In this document: piece after piece, positions 1 through 9,345 of the stretch
How the letters are laid out: every line of letters begins with the position of its first letter
Position numbering within the stretch: the stretch's first letter is position 1
Assembly (NCBI GenBank): GCA_015060835.1
Contig: SUXT01000007.1
Location: 1-54,239, forward strand
Length of the DNA stretch: 54,239 nucleotides
From: Bacteroidales bacterium
Lineage (GTDB): Bacteria > Bacteroidota > Bacteroidia > Bacteroidales > Bacteroidaceae
Direction of reading: 5' to 3'
The notes under the pieces: model-generated
Databases searched by the model: none
What the model was told of the DNA's origin: nothing
Seen by the model: the letters and a program-made list of their open reading frames with translations, nothing else
Position numbers and translations under genes: made by a program

Positions 1-452
1 CATTTATTTTAAATCAATATATGCTATGCTTTTAAATATCAGCAAAAAAGCTTATTAAAAAAGCTCCTGCCCTTAAAGGGGAGGTGGATTCAAAAAACGA
101 AGTTTTTTGAAGACGGAGGGGTTTTCCTCGCGTAGTACGGTTTATTGCAATACGATGGGTTAAGAACCCCCTCCGAACTTTTTTCCGAAAAAAAGAGGAA
201 GACCTCACATGCGTTCGGCACTCCTTTGGGAATATAAATATTCCGTCGTCGCAAGCAACGCTCCATTCCGCGTTGCCCCCCTTTAAGAGGGACAGCTTTT
301 TAAGTTTCTTATTTTGAAGAGATTAGCAAAATATAAAAACTGAAAGATGTGTCAAAAGATTAGCTTAAAGTGGGACAACTTTTCAAGTTACTTATTTCCA
401 CCGACATTGCAATGCAACGTTGCATTTTAGGTAATATATTTGATAATCATTT
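1..452 (-). repeat. Composite intergenic repeat, left copy (inverted relative to 50716-51211)
   Basis: This gene-free stretch is a composite repeat. Bases 1-44 match the reverse complement of about 51168-51211. Bases about 54-304 form a MITE-like element with imperfect terminal inverted repeats (taaaaaagctcctgccctta at the left; ccctttaagaggg-acagcttttt at the right). Bases 327-452 are nearly identical to the reverse complement of 54114-54239. Compared with the copy at 50767-51161, one arm has lost its two outer hairpins by deletion between the terminal repeat and the central ggaggtggattcaaaaaacg. The match reaches base 1, so the element probably continues beyond the window. No transposase is encoded, and the ORFs predicted here are shadows. 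Confidence 0.8.
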
Positions 453-497
453 ATTTTTATATCATAATCCTGATTGGCATAACGACAAACAGCAACA

Positions 498-541
498 AAA
501 GTAAGAGGGCTGTCGCAAATTTGCGACAGCCCTCTTACTTT
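498..541 (-). terminator. Rho-independent terminator of purL
   Basis: An almost perfect hairpin (aagtaagagggctgtcgcaa / ttgcgacagccctcttactt) lies 20 bases beyond the purL stop. On the minus strand the stem is followed by tttgttgctg. The symmetrical stem could also stop transcription coming from the repeat on the other side. Confidence 0.8.
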
Positions 542-560
542 TGTATACAACCGAAACGGT

Positions 561-3500
561 TTACTTGGTCTTATTCTCAACCCATGTATATGCGTTGCGG
601 AAAATCTCAATCCACGGAGTAACATCCTCTGCAAGACGCTCTGCGGGGTAATTAGCACACTGCCAGGGGAAGATTGCACGTTCGGGGTGAGGCATCATTG
701 CCACGTGACGGCCATTGGCACTTGCAAGAGCTGCTACATTGTAGTCAGAGCCATTGGGGTTGCCGGGATAGCCCTCGTATGAGTACTGTGCGACAATGTT
801 GTACTTCTCCTGCTCGTAGGGAAGTTCGAAGCGTCCTTCGCCGTGAGCCACCCATACACCGAGACGACTGCCTGAGAGTGAACCGAAGAGCACAGAATTG
901 TTCTGAGGAACATTTACGCCAACGAATGTTGACTCAAACTTGTGAGAGTTATTGTGGCGCATATAGCCTCTCTTCTCGAATTCAGGATTGATTAGGTTGA
1001 GCTCCATCATCAACTGACAACCGTTGCAGATACCGAGTGAGAGTGTATCCTCACGGGCATAGAAGCGGTCGAGAGCAGCCTTCGCCTTAGGATTGTAAAG
1101 GAATCCTCCTGCCCAACCTTTGGCTGAACCGAGTACGTCGGAGTTGGAGAATCCACCACAGAATACAATGAAGTTAACCTCGTCGAGTGTCTCGCGGCCG
1201 CTGATAAGGTCTGTCATTGTAACATCCTTTACATCGAAGCCTGCAAGATACATTGCGTATGCCATTTCGCGCTCACCGTTTGTACCCTTCTCGCGGATGA
1301 TTGCAGCGCGTACGCCTGACTTTTCGCGGCGGTTAGCGTCAATGCCGTATTTAGAAAGCATTCCGGTGAATTCAGATGCGAAGCGGTAACGCAAGGGCTG
1401 GTTCTTGTAGTTCTGCAATCTCTCATCGGCACAGCCGTTGAAGCTCTGCTTGCGATCCATCAGATAAGAACTGTCGAACCATACATCACGCATATAGTCG
1501 ATATCAAAGAGACGGGTGCGCTTGCCATGAGCAACTGCAATCTGGCGTTTCTTCGAGGGAACACCGATCTTCATGTAGCATACGCCTGCCTCTTCGAATA
1601 TAGCCTCCATCTTTGTCTTGTTTGCATCGGCTACCTGTATCACAAGACCAGGGTTCTCGGCAAAGAGCAGTTTAACAATATCTGTCTCTGCAATGCCGTT
1701 AAAGTCTATCTCCATACCTCCCTCAACGTTTGCGAAGCACATTTCGAGGAGTGTTGTAATGAGACCGCCGGCCGAAATATCGTGTCCTGCAAGGATAAGG
1801 CCTTCATTCACGAGCATCTGCACTGCATTGAAAGCCGCTGCAAAATATTCTGAATTTACGGTAGGAACATCGTCACCTACGCGATTAAGTGTCTGCGCAA
1901 ACGCAGAACCACCCAAACGCAGGGCATCATAGCTGAAGTCGATGTGGTAGAATGAACTCTTCGCATTGTTCACCATTACGGGAGAAACAACCTTGCGTAC
2001 ATCTGAAACCTCGCCACCTGCCGACACAATCACTGTACCCGGGCTTATAACCTTTGTACCGTCGGGATACTTCTGTGTCATCGAGAGCGAGTCTTTACCG
2101 GTAGGTACGTTTATGTGGAGATCGCAGCAGAAGTCTGAAAGTCCTTTCACACCCTTGTAGAGACGGGCATCCTCACCCTCCTGTGAGCGGCAGGGCCACA
2201 TCCAGTTTGCGCTGAGTGAAATTGATTCGAGACCATCGGCAAGAGGTGCAAGCACGATGTTTGTGAGTGCTTCGGAAACGGCAAGCACTGAGCCCTTCGC
2301 AGGGTCGGCAAGGCCGGCCTGAGGTGCGTGACCTATTGAGGTTGCAATACCTTTATTGCCTCTGAAGTCGAGTGTAACTACACCGCAGTCGCTCAAGGGA
2401 AGCTGTATTTCACCCTGACACTGCTGACGGGCGATGCGACCTGTTACCGAACGGTCAACCTTGTTTGTCAACCAATCCTTACAAGCAACAGCTTCGAGAC
2501 GAAGTACATTTATGAGGTAATCGTTTATCTGTTCTGCATCGTACTCTGCATCCTTATAGCGGCGCTCTTTTGTGCTGTCGACCATATATGTCTTGGGCGA
2601 AGAACCGAACATCTGGCTTACGGAGAGGTCGAAGGGACGCTTGCCGTCGGCCTGTTCGAATGCGAAGCGGGCGTCGCCTGTTGTCTCACCGACAACATAC
2701 ATGGGGGCACGTTCGCGTTCCGCAACCTTTCTTACATATTCGATTGCATCTTCCTTGATAAGCAATCCCATACGTTCCTGAGACTCGTTGGCGATAATCT
2801 CCTTTGCAGAGAGTGTCTTGTCGCCTACGGGGAGCTTGCTCATATCTATAAGACCTCCGCACTCCTCAACAAGCTCGGAAAGACAGTTTACATGACCTGC
2901 CGAACCGTGGTCGTGGATTGAAACTACAGGGTTGGTGTCATCCTCGCAAAGTGCACGCACCACGTTGTATGCACGCTTCTGCATTTCGGCATTTGCACGC
3001 TGTACTGCATTAAGTTCGATACCCGATGAGTAACGGCCTGTATCTACAGACGACACTGAACCGCCACCGAGACCGATGCGGTAGTTGTCGCCACCCATCA
3101 CAATCACCTTGTTGCCCTTTTCGGGAGCACCCTTAAGGCAGTCGCGGCGTGTGCCGTAGCCTACACCACCGGCGAGCATTATCACCTTGTCGTATCCATA
3201 TGTCTCTTCATTCTCCTTGTGCTCGAATGTGAGTACAGAACCGCAGATAAGGGGCTGACCGAATTTGTTTCCGAAGTCTGATGCACCGTTCGATGCCTTG
3301 ATAAGTATCTGCTCGGGTGTTTGGTAGAGCCATTTGCGCACAGGAAGCATCTCCTCCCATTTGCGGTCGTTGTATGTACGGGGGTATGATGTCATATATA
3401 CGGCTGTACCTGCGATGGGCCATGAGCCTTTACCGCCACCCATACGGTCGCGGATTTCGCCACCGGTACCGGTTGACGCACCGTTGAAAGGTTCAACTGT

Positions 3501-4259
3501 TGTGGGGAAGTTGTGTGTCTCGGCCTTAAGCGAGATTACAGTCTCGATATCTTTTATAACGAAATAGTCGGGGATTGAATGATCGGCGGGTGCAAACTGC
3601 TCCACTACGGGACCCTGCGCAAATGCCACATTATCCTTGTAAGCAGAGATTATCTTGTTGGGGTTCTCTTGTGTTGTACGTTTGATCATCTGGAAAAGTG
3701 ACGAGGGCATCTCCTCACCATCAATGATGAATGTTCCGCCGAATATCTTGTGGCGGCAGTGCTCTGAGTTAATCTGCGCAAAACCGAACACCTCAGAGTC
3801 GGTAAGTTTGCGTCCAAGTTCGCCCTCTACCTTGTGGAGATACTCTATCTCCTCGGCTGAGAGTGCAAGTCCCTCCTGCTCGTTGTAGCTTTCGAGGTCC
3901 TCAATGAATTCTATGGGCTTGGGAGCAATGTCTACTGTGAAGACATCCTGATCGAGACCTTTGTAGAGACGCTGGAGCATGGGGTCGTAGTCGGCATTCT
4001 CGTCCTCTACGGCAAAATACTCCTCGATGCGCTGAACGCCCGAAATTCCCATATTCTGGGTAATCTCAACGGCGTTGGTGCTCCACGGAGTAATCATTTC
4101 GCGGCGGGGACCGACGAAACAGCCTTCGATTTTCTCGGCATCGACAAGTGATGCTTCGCTGTAGAGCCAGCACAGTTTTTCTATATCCTCTTTGTTTAAT
4201 GCAGTTTCCGTAGCGGTTGCAATGATGCTACGGCTGGAGGTTGTGAAAAAGTAAACCAT
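561..4259 (-). CDS. purL: Phosphoribosylformylglycinamidine synthase, single-chain (PurL)
   Basis: PurL makes FGAM from FGAR, glutamine and ATP, the fourth step of de novo purine synthesis in the cytoplasm. At 1232 aa it is the long single-chain form. It has an N-terminal PurS-like region, then the two-fold synthase core (for example AETHNFPTTVEPFNG near residue 245 and the FGQPLICGS region). It ends in a class I glutamine amidotransferase domain with nucleophile GICNGCQ near residue 1080 and the His/Glu pair in MMPHPERA near 1195. The start MVYFFTTSSRS is the only sensible ATG. The gene stands alone between the accessory block and a terminator. A second purine gene, purB, lies at 18842-20188, but not in the same operon. 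Confidence 0.97.
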   Translation of the reverse strand: MVYFFTTSSRSIIATATETALNKEDIEKLCWLYSEASLVDAEKIEGCFVGPRREMITPWSTNAVEITQNMGISGVQRIEEYFAVEDENADYDPMLQRLYKGLDQDVFTVDIAPKPIEFIEDLESYNEQEGLALSAEEIEYLHKVEGELGRKLTDSEVFGFAQINSEHCRHKIFGGTFIIDGEEMPSSLFQMIKRTTQENPNKIISAYKDNVAFAQGPVVEQFAPADHSIPDYFVIKDIETVISLKAETHNFPTTVEPFNGASTGTGGEIRDRMGGGKGSWPIAGTAVYMTSYPRTYNDRKWEEMLPVRKWLYQTPEQILIKASNGASDFGNKFGQPLICGSVLTFEHKENEETYGYDKVIMLAGGVGYGTRRDCLKGAPEKGNKVIVMGGDNYRIGLGGGSVSSVDTGRYSSGIELNAVQRANAEMQKRAYNVVRALCEDDTNPVVSIHDHGSAGHVNCLSELVEECGGLIDMSKLPVGDKTLSAKEIIANESQERMGLLIKEDAIEYVRKVAERERAPMYVVGETTGDARFAFEQADGKRPFDLSVSQMFGSSPKTYMVDSTKERRYKDAEYDAEQINDYLINVLRLEAVACKDWLTNKVDRSVTGRIARQQCQGEIQLPLSDCGVVTLDFRGNKGIATSIGHAPQAGLADPAKGSVLAVSEALTNIVLAPLADGLESISLSANWMWPCRSQEGEDARLYKGVKGLSDFCCDLHINVPTGKDSLSMTQKYPDGTKVISPGTVIVSAGGEVSDVRKVVSPVMVNNAKSSFYHIDFSYDALRLGGSAFAQTLNRVGDDVPTVNSEYFAAAFNAVQMLVNEGLILAGHDISAGGLITTLLEMCFANVEGGMEIDFNGIAETDIVKLLFAENPGLVIQVADANKTKMEAIFEEAGVCYMKIGVPSKKRQIAVAHGKRTRLFDIDYMRDVWFDSSYLMDRKQSFNGCADERLQNYKNQPLRYRFASEFTGMLSKYGIDANRREKSGVRAAIIREKGTNGEREMAYAMYLAGFDVKDVTMTDLISGRETLDEVNFIVFCGGFSNSDVLGSAKGWAGGFLYNPKAKAALDRFYAREDTLSLGICNGCQLMMELNLINPEFEKRGYMRHNNSHKFESTFVGVNVPQNNSVLFGSLSGSRLGVWVAHGEGRFELPYEQEKYNIVAQYSYEGYPGNPNGSDYNVAALASANGRHVAMMPHPERAIFPWQCANYPAERLAEDVTPWIEIFRNAYTWVENKTK

Positions 4260-4410
4260 TTTCTGATGTTTATCTTATGTTATAAATAATTCTTAATCAC
4301 TCGATTGTCTGCGTACAAATACACAAAAGACAATTTAATTGCAAAATTAAAAAAAAATCTCAGAAACGGCTTGAATTTTACAATAAATATTTCGTATTAG
4401 ACAAAGAAGA

Positions 4411-4452
4411 GCACCACCAACGGATTTCCATATAATCCGGGCAGTGCTCACT
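4411..4452 (-). terminator. Probable terminator after the lipoprotein gene
   Basis: An imperfect hairpin (gagcac...cggatt / aatccg...gtgctc) begins 18 bases after the stop of the 4470-5219 gene and before purL. On the minus strand it is followed by a T-containing stretch. It would separate the accessory operon from purL. Confidence 0.55.
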
Positions 4453-4469
4453 ACTTAACTGCAAGCAAG

Positions 4470-5219
4470 CTATTCTACAGCATTCTTACTCATTATTGCC
4501 GCATTTATTTCACGTGTACAGTCGGCATAGCCGCAATTCTGTGCATCCCGATATCGAATGATAGCACTTTCGTAAAATTTTTTCTGCAACGCCCGACTAT
4601 CCTTTTTCCGTAGATCGTGAAAATTTATCCTGCCGAACTCCGTATAATCTTCAGCTACCACATACAATATCCTTGCCATCTTTTTTTGTTGCTCGACAAT
4701 TTTATTATGTTGCTGCTGTAAACGCAGATAATTTTTTTCAAGTTCCGCATTACGATCAGCAAGTTCTTTATTCATTTCATCGATTTTCTTACCCTGCCCC
4801 TTCACTTCTGCCTTCAATCTTCGTATCTGATTTTCTTTATCCTCCAACAAAACCAGCAGATTCCTGGCCATTACGCGGTCAGTCGAATCGGCAGCCATCG
4901 TCTCAAGAGTGTGTATTTTTTTCTTAAGCATCGATATTTTTTTGTTCAGTTCCTCGGCATGACTCATTTTTTTAGTCTCCTGCATATTGTCTATCGGACC
5001 GGTAAGTTCTGCAAGTTCCTTGAGCGTAGCTTTTATAAGCTGCGTTTTTTCAATATTCTGCCTGTTGAGGTCTTCCAATGCCGCCTCGCTTGCAGCCTCG
5101 GTAAATCCCCCATTTTCGGAATCCGAAACTCCACAGCCGGTTACAGACAGAAGCACTGACATTGCGAGGCTGACACTAATAAACCACATAAAGTTCATTG
5201 ACAAACAATATTTTCTCAT
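4470..5219 (-). CDS. Coiled-coil lipoprotein, last gene of the HerA/SPFH module
   Basis: This is a lipoprotein with no recognised family. I place the start at ATG 5219 (MRKYCLSMNF), not the upstream 5246, because it gives a 4-base ATGA overlap with the preceding gene; the product is then 249 aa. A hydrophobic signal segment ends in a lipobox (LLSVTGC), so the mature protein should begin at that Cys and be lipid-anchored facing the periplasm. Residues of about 50-190 are rich in heptad-like charged repeats (two or three coiled-coil stretches, e.g. LKKKIHTLETM, LEDKENQIRRLKAEVK). The C-terminal ~60 residues look globular (YTEFGRINFHDLRKK). It is translationally coupled to the one-TM protein upstream, so it probably works with the ATPase and SPFH-like protein. 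The function is unknown. Confidence 0.75.
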   Translation of the reverse strand: MRKYCLSMNFMWFISVSLAMSVLLSVTGCGVSDSENGGFTEAASEAALEDLNRQNIEKTQLIKATLKELAELTGPIDNMQETKKMSHAEELNKKISMLKKKIHTLETMAADSTDRVMARNLLVLLEDKENQIRRLKAEVKGQGKKIDEMNKELADRNAELEKNYLRLQQQHNKIVEQQKKMARILYVVAEDYTEFGRINFHDLRKKDSRALQKKFYESAIIRYRDAQNCGYADCTREINAAIMSKNAVE

Positions 5220-5632
5220 TCTGCACTTGTTCTTTTCAGTATCCATTTCTTTCGTCCTTTTTTGAATTTTATAACCAGATTCTTGTTACTTTCGAAAATA
5301 ACCCCCTTACCCAATGTCTCCGATGCAAGCGAGTCGTTTGTAAAAAACCAGAACAAATGACGTGAATCATAACCTGACGCCGAACAATCGACTATGTATA
5401 TCGAGTCGTTATACAGAACTAAAGCAGATTGCCATTCTCCGCTCCCGTCCATTGTCTCTTCGGCAAACACATAACTGCCGGTTATATTTCGTCCCGCATT
5501 GTGCACGTCATATTCGAGTTTCTCTTCTCTGAAGCTCATCAAGTACGACACCAGAACGCCTATCAATATCACCGCAGTAATCAACAACAGCAATATTGGG
5601 ACATTTATTGATATTTTTCTTAAATCTATCAT
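5216..5632 (-). CDS. Small one-TM protein of the HerA/SPFH module
   Basis: This 138-aa protein has a single strong membrane segment near the N-terminus (VPILLLLITAVILIGVLVSYL, about residues 10-32). About 100 residues of predicted beta-rich sequence follow, containing SALVLYNDSIYIVDCSASGYDS and a basic C-terminus (KFKKGRKKWILKR). No family is recognised. It overlaps both neighbours by ATGA (start 5632-5629; stop at 5216-5218), which is strong evidence for a translationally coupled operon. It may be the membrane link between the cytoplasmic ATPase/SPFH proteins and the lipoprotein, but that is inference from context. Confidence 0.75.
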   Translation of the reverse strand: MIDLRKISINVPILLLLITAVILIGVLVSYLMSFREEKLEYDVHNAGRNITGSYVFAEETMDGSGEWQSALVLYNDSIYIVDCSASGYDSRHLFWFFTNDSLASETLGKGVIFESNKNLVIKFKKGRKKWILKRTSAE

Positions 5633-6714
5633 ACCAAACGTCTTGTAATATCATCAGGCATAGAGTCGGAGACCTCTACATCTCCGTTTGCCGCATAACG
5701 CGTAAGCACATCTTTCACTTCCAACATTTGGGGCATAGCATTTTTCATAGCCTCAATCAGTTGCAGCAAGCCTTTTCTTTCGGCATCCGCACCAATCCAC
5801 ACACCACCGTCTATACCTGAGTCAATAATCTTTTCTATCAACTCCTTATTATTGACAATAGTGTTTATCAGATCTATAGACGGAGCAAAGGTTATAATTT
5901 TTCTGTCTCTTTCTGTCACAGACTCTATAATTTTTCTGTCCCGTTCTATCATAGACTCTATCTGCGACATATTCCGTTTATGATTTTCCTCGTCCTTCTC
6001 CTTATCCTGTCTCTCTTTGTTCTTTACTTTGTCATTGTGCTTTTTCTGTTCTTCGTTCAAATTGCTCTCATGCAATGTCGCATAAATGGATACAGATTTT
6101 ATTTCTATTCCGTATTCCTGAAAGCGCTTCTCAATGTCCTGCCTTATCACCTCGATGATCGATCTGCTTGTTGCATTCGTTAAGTCATTATTGGATCGTC
6201 CTCGCACAATAGTTTGGATAGTCGGAATAGAATTTGAAGCACATTTCTCGACTATGCATCTATTGCCCAGGTTGCTTGAATCATCTATTTTTTCCAACAA
6301 CAATTCAGGGGCACTGACCATGTATCGCACATCAGAAATTGTAATTGTGGGCATACGGTACAGTCCATCTTTGCACCGCACTGCTTGTTCTGTGTCTTTA
6401 CCGTTTATTACGACATCAAGATCTGAGAGCTGAATCTCGCCTGTATATACTGCCGCAAAACTGACATTATATTCATTATTGAACCCCCAACACAAACTAG
6501 GACGAGCCTGCAATTTTTCAAATTTATTAAGTTCTATATTTTCATTAAGCAACTCACCACCTCTGTACGAATTTTCCAACTGATATACCGACATATTTTT
6601 ACCAATTTTCACCTCGCTACCACGCGTTGCGGTGGTAACTTTTTCATCACAATAATAGAACTTAACCAGGTTTTCTCTATCGTATTTAAATTCAAATTTA
6701 TCAAAGCTTTTCAT
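5629..6714 (-). CDS. SPFH/band-7-like protein with charged coiled coil
   Basis: This 361-aa protein has no signal peptide and no clear TM segment. Residues of about 183-215 (SIIEVIRQDIEKRFQEYGIEIKS) resemble the conserved end of SPFH/band-7 (prohibitin-like) domains, where a helix leads into GI-x-V-x-x-V-x-I. The preceding 180 residues would be the beta-rich part of that domain, as in soluble 'SPFH/virion-core' proteins. A highly charged coiled coil follows (KKHNDKVKNKERQDKEKDEE), then a helical C-terminus. Within the coil an 11-residue unit (ERDRKIIESVT) is duplicated, encoded by a 33-bp tandem repeat. SPFH proteins usually form membrane-associated oligomers, so a scaffold role beside the HerA-like ATPase is plausible. 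The family assignment is tentative. Confidence 0.65.
   Translation of the reverse strand: MKSFDKFEFKYDRENLVKFYYCDEKVTTATRGSEVKIGKNMSVYQLENSYRGGELLNENIELNKFEKLQARPSLCWGFNNEYNVSFAAVYTGEIQLSDLDVVINGKDTEQAVRCKDGLYRMPTITISDVRYMVSAPELLLEKIDDSSNLGNRCIVEKCASNSIPTIQTIVRGRSNNDLTNATSRSIIEVIRQDIEKRFQEYGIEIKSVSIYATLHESNLNEEQKKHNDKVKNKERQDKEKDEENHKRNMSQIESMIERDRKIIESVTERDRKIITFAPSIDLINTIVNNKELIEKIIDSGIDGGVWIGADAERKGLLQLIEAMKNAMPQMLEVKDVLTRYAANGDVEVSDSMPDDITRRLV
5893..5958. repeat. Two-copy 33-bp in-frame tandem repeat
   Basis: Two adjacent 33-bp units start with tataatttttctgtc and end in agactc, differing at a few positions. They encode two copies of an 11-residue charged helix segment in the SPFH-like protein. 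Length variation by 33 bp would keep the frame. Confidence 0.85.
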
Positions 6715-6786
6715 ATTCTGTTCTCTATTTAGTATTGTTTATAAATATCTATTGTTTATTCATAATCCCGCTTACAAAAACAAGGA

Positions 6787-9309
6787 CTACTTATTTATTA
6801 TCTTGGACATAATTTCCGCACAACCGCCATAGCCTTTTATAATTTTTACATAATTCCTTAAGAATTCTGCCAAAGCCATTGTGCTGACATCTGCTAAAGT
6901 CTTTGTACTGACATCTGCCGACCCCGCCCATTGCTTTTTTAAATCTTCTACCAATGTTATTATCTCCACATTCTGACCGCTCGTAGCACGTCCGATAATA
7001 TAATCCCCTATCTGTTGTAACTTGTTTCTTAATGACTTATTTCCGATAGCATAAAAAACCGTCTCATCGCGGTATTTTAAATCGCCTAAATCTCTTTTGA
7101 TATGAGCCCAGCAACAGTATCTATACTTCATCAAAAGCTTTGGCTCTGAACAGTTTTCTTTTCCTATATATTTATCAATGAGTTCAAAGCCGTTTTTCCC
7201 GGTCTCTTCATAAAGATTTTTAAGACACACATCATTTTTATCTTTTATTCTATAGTAACCATTTCTCCCCACTGTTCTTATATGTGAATCGCATACGATG
7301 CAAGGACAACATCTGCATATTGGATATGGTTTTCTCAGATGCGCATACTCCGTCCAGAAGCCACTCATCATTCGTGCAGCCTCTGCATCGGAGACATCCT
7401 TCAGGCGGGAGAGTCGCGGAGGGGTCTTCACCTGTATCGGGGTTGAGACACGCGTATCCTTCACAAACGCTTCGCCCGGTTGCAGTTTGCGCAACTTTTC
7501 GTGTTTTTCCAATCCTATTATTTCGCCTACATCCTTGTTGCCCAACTGTAGGTTCATTACTATCTGCGTGTGAGTCTTTGCCATTATACTGAGAAGTACA
7601 CTCGCTGTCTGGTCGGCAAAGACCATTGAGAGACCATACTTGCGTATTTCGTCGAGCATATTCTTTATCATGCCTATAACCGATTTTTGGGCATTGTTCA
7701 TATTTTCACCACTCTCCAATGCATTCAGTATACAGTGAGCCTCGTCCATCACAAAAAGCAGGCGGGTGCGGTTGTCGTCCATCGGCTTTAGCACAGTCTG
7801 TTCTTCCACATAGAGACGTACAAGTTTCAATATATATATCAAAATCGTACTTTTTACCTCAGGTTGCTGCATATACCCCAATTCTACGACTGTAGGACGA
7901 GAGCATATCCTGTCCAACGGAATTTCGGCATATGTATCGAAATATGGCAGCAGGCTATTTAACCGAACTTTGGCTGCCGAGAGCATATTGCGGGATTCTC
8001 CTACATAATTGAGGCCGTTGAATACCTTTTCGAAGCAAACAATAAAATCAGAGAGGTTGAAGGTTATTCCAGGATTGCGTGTTTTTGTCGAATCGTCCAA
8101 CCAACGGAATTTCCTATAGGCATAATCGATTGCTTGGCTCAAGAACAGATTGAGAGGGCTGACCAACTGCATTGAGTTACACAATAAGTCATTAAGTATG
8201 CTTTTGTAAGACTGTACCGTTATATTCTCTGTCGGCAAAGCAAACGGATTGAACATAAACGGGGATATACTGTCGTTTCCCGGTGTAAATAATTGCAGTC
8301 CGTCTATCACATGCGTCAATTGGCGGTATTCTGTGCTTATGGGGTCGACCACCAAAAAGGGTATCTTATGTTCCTGCCACACTCCATGCAGCAGGTTCAG
8401 CAGAAAGGTCGATTTTCCTGAGCCCGACATACCCAGCACCGACAGATGGGAGGTCTTTTCGTGCAGAGGCAATCTGAAGAGTGATTGCCCATGTCCGCAA
8501 ATGGTACCAATCGGCACTCCGTCAGCGCCATTTAGCATTTCTTTAGGAAGTAATGGTAATTTCTGGGGTTGCGCTACGGTTCTTATGTCGTAGCCTATAC
8601 CTTTAGGTAGAGCTATCAACTTTTTCAGCGTTTCATCGTCAATGTAAGTCTTGTGTGCCTTATTGCTGCAATACAATCTCATAACGCAGTAATAGGAAAA
8701 ACTACCTTGAATGAGGTTTTCAGTCGGGGGCGAACAAAGGCACAGAGTAGAATAGAATACCCTCATCAGATGCGCTCCCACTGCTTTGTCAGGTGCCATG
8801 AAAAGCGCATCGAAACATATCTCGCTTTTTGGTTTATCAAGGGAGTACATCATAGAGATTCCGCAATCCTTGTATTGCACCACTGCCGGTAGAAGTTGCT
8901 GGAGGACCTCGTTGCTTACAGAGATTCTATCTGTGCCATTCAGCACTACGATGCTGCGCCAGCATGCAGTTGCAAGGTAGTCATCAAGGGGGACGCGCTG
9001 CTTGTGCTCGCAAAATTCATAGTTCATTGCAGACAACGATATTTTTACAAAGTCAAACAATCCATCCGTACACCCCTCTGTCGAATAGAGTATTATAAAT
9101 ATATGTGGCTGAATGTATTCGCTGTCGCTGGTGGACATGAGCAATATTTCGAATTTTGCTACGACATTTTTCTCCGCATATGAAAAGATTGTCTTCACGC
9201 AGTTACTCAGGTCGTCTGCGTGCCGTTTGAGCAATTCTACATATTCGCCATCATAATCCCCATAATCAGGCAGGCCGGTTATTTCCAATATTCTAAATTT
9301 CACTGACAT
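6787..9309 (-). CDS. HerA/DUF87-type ATPase with C-terminal Cys cluster
   Basis: A RecA-fold hexameric-type ATPase of 840 aa. I use ATG 9309 (MSVKFRILEITG) rather than the TTG at 9315. The first ~280 residues are poorly recognisable. Walker A is GMSGSGKSTF near residue 295 and Walker B is LLFVMDEAHCIL near 516. A sensor-like GLSMVFADQTASVL follows near 560. This order and the VVDPISTEYRQL segment after Walker A fit the HerA/DUF87 (VirB4/FtsK-like) superfamily. Near 666 a Cys-rich cluster (CRCCPCIVC) suggests a zinc site. The last 150 residues are unfamiliar and contain a short internal repeat (ADVSTKTLADVSTMA). HerA enzymes translocate DNA or work with nucleases, many in phage defence, but no NurA, SIR2 or nuclease partner is next door. 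Downstream partners are SPFH-like, TM and lipoprotein genes, 72 bases away. Confidence 0.85.
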   Translation of the reverse strand: MSVKFRILEITGLPDYGDYDGEYVELLKRHADDLSNCVKTIFSYAEKNVVAKFEILLMSTSDSEYIQPHIFIILYSTEGCTDGLFDFVKISLSAMNYEFCEHKQRVPLDDYLATACWRSIVVLNGTDRISVSNEVLQQLLPAVVQYKDCGISMMYSLDKPKSEICFDALFMAPDKAVGAHLMRVFYSTLCLCSPPTENLIQGSFSYYCVMRLYCSNKAHKTYIDDETLKKLIALPKGIGYDIRTVAQPQKLPLLPKEMLNGADGVPIGTICGHGQSLFRLPLHEKTSHLSVLGMSGSGKSTFLLNLLHGVWQEHKIPFLVVDPISTEYRQLTHVIDGLQLFTPGNDSISPFMFNPFALPTENITVQSYKSILNDLLCNSMQLVSPLNLFLSQAIDYAYRKFRWLDDSTKTRNPGITFNLSDFIVCFEKVFNGLNYVGESRNMLSAAKVRLNSLLPYFDTYAEIPLDRICSRPTVVELGYMQQPEVKSTILIYILKLVRLYVEEQTVLKPMDDNRTRLLFVMDEAHCILNALESGENMNNAQKSVIGMIKNMLDEIRKYGLSMVFADQTASVLLSIMAKTHTQIVMNLQLGNKDVGEIIGLEKHEKLRKLQPGEAFVKDTRVSTPIQVKTPPRLSRLKDVSDAEAARMMSGFWTEYAHLRKPYPICRCCPCIVCDSHIRTVGRNGYYRIKDKNDVCLKNLYEETGKNGFELIDKYIGKENCSEPKLLMKYRYCCWAHIKRDLGDLKYRDETVFYAIGNKSLRNKLQQIGDYIIGRATSGQNVEIITLVEDLKKQWAGSADVSTKTLADVSTMALAEFLRNYVKIIKGYGGCAEIMSKIINK

Positions 9310-9345
9310 ACTCAAAGTTATTATATAAACCTATAAAATATAAAT

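Noticed and set aside
392-991. Track ORFs 392-679 (-), 440-622 (+), 674-991 (+)
   Set aside because: They lie in the repeat, across the terminator or antisense to purL and have no protein-like composition.
9313-9320. TAACTTTG on the minus strand just before the HerA-like gene
   Set aside because: It matches the -7 consensus but is only 3 bases from the start codon, so transcription would begin inside the gene; no -33 box at the right distance.
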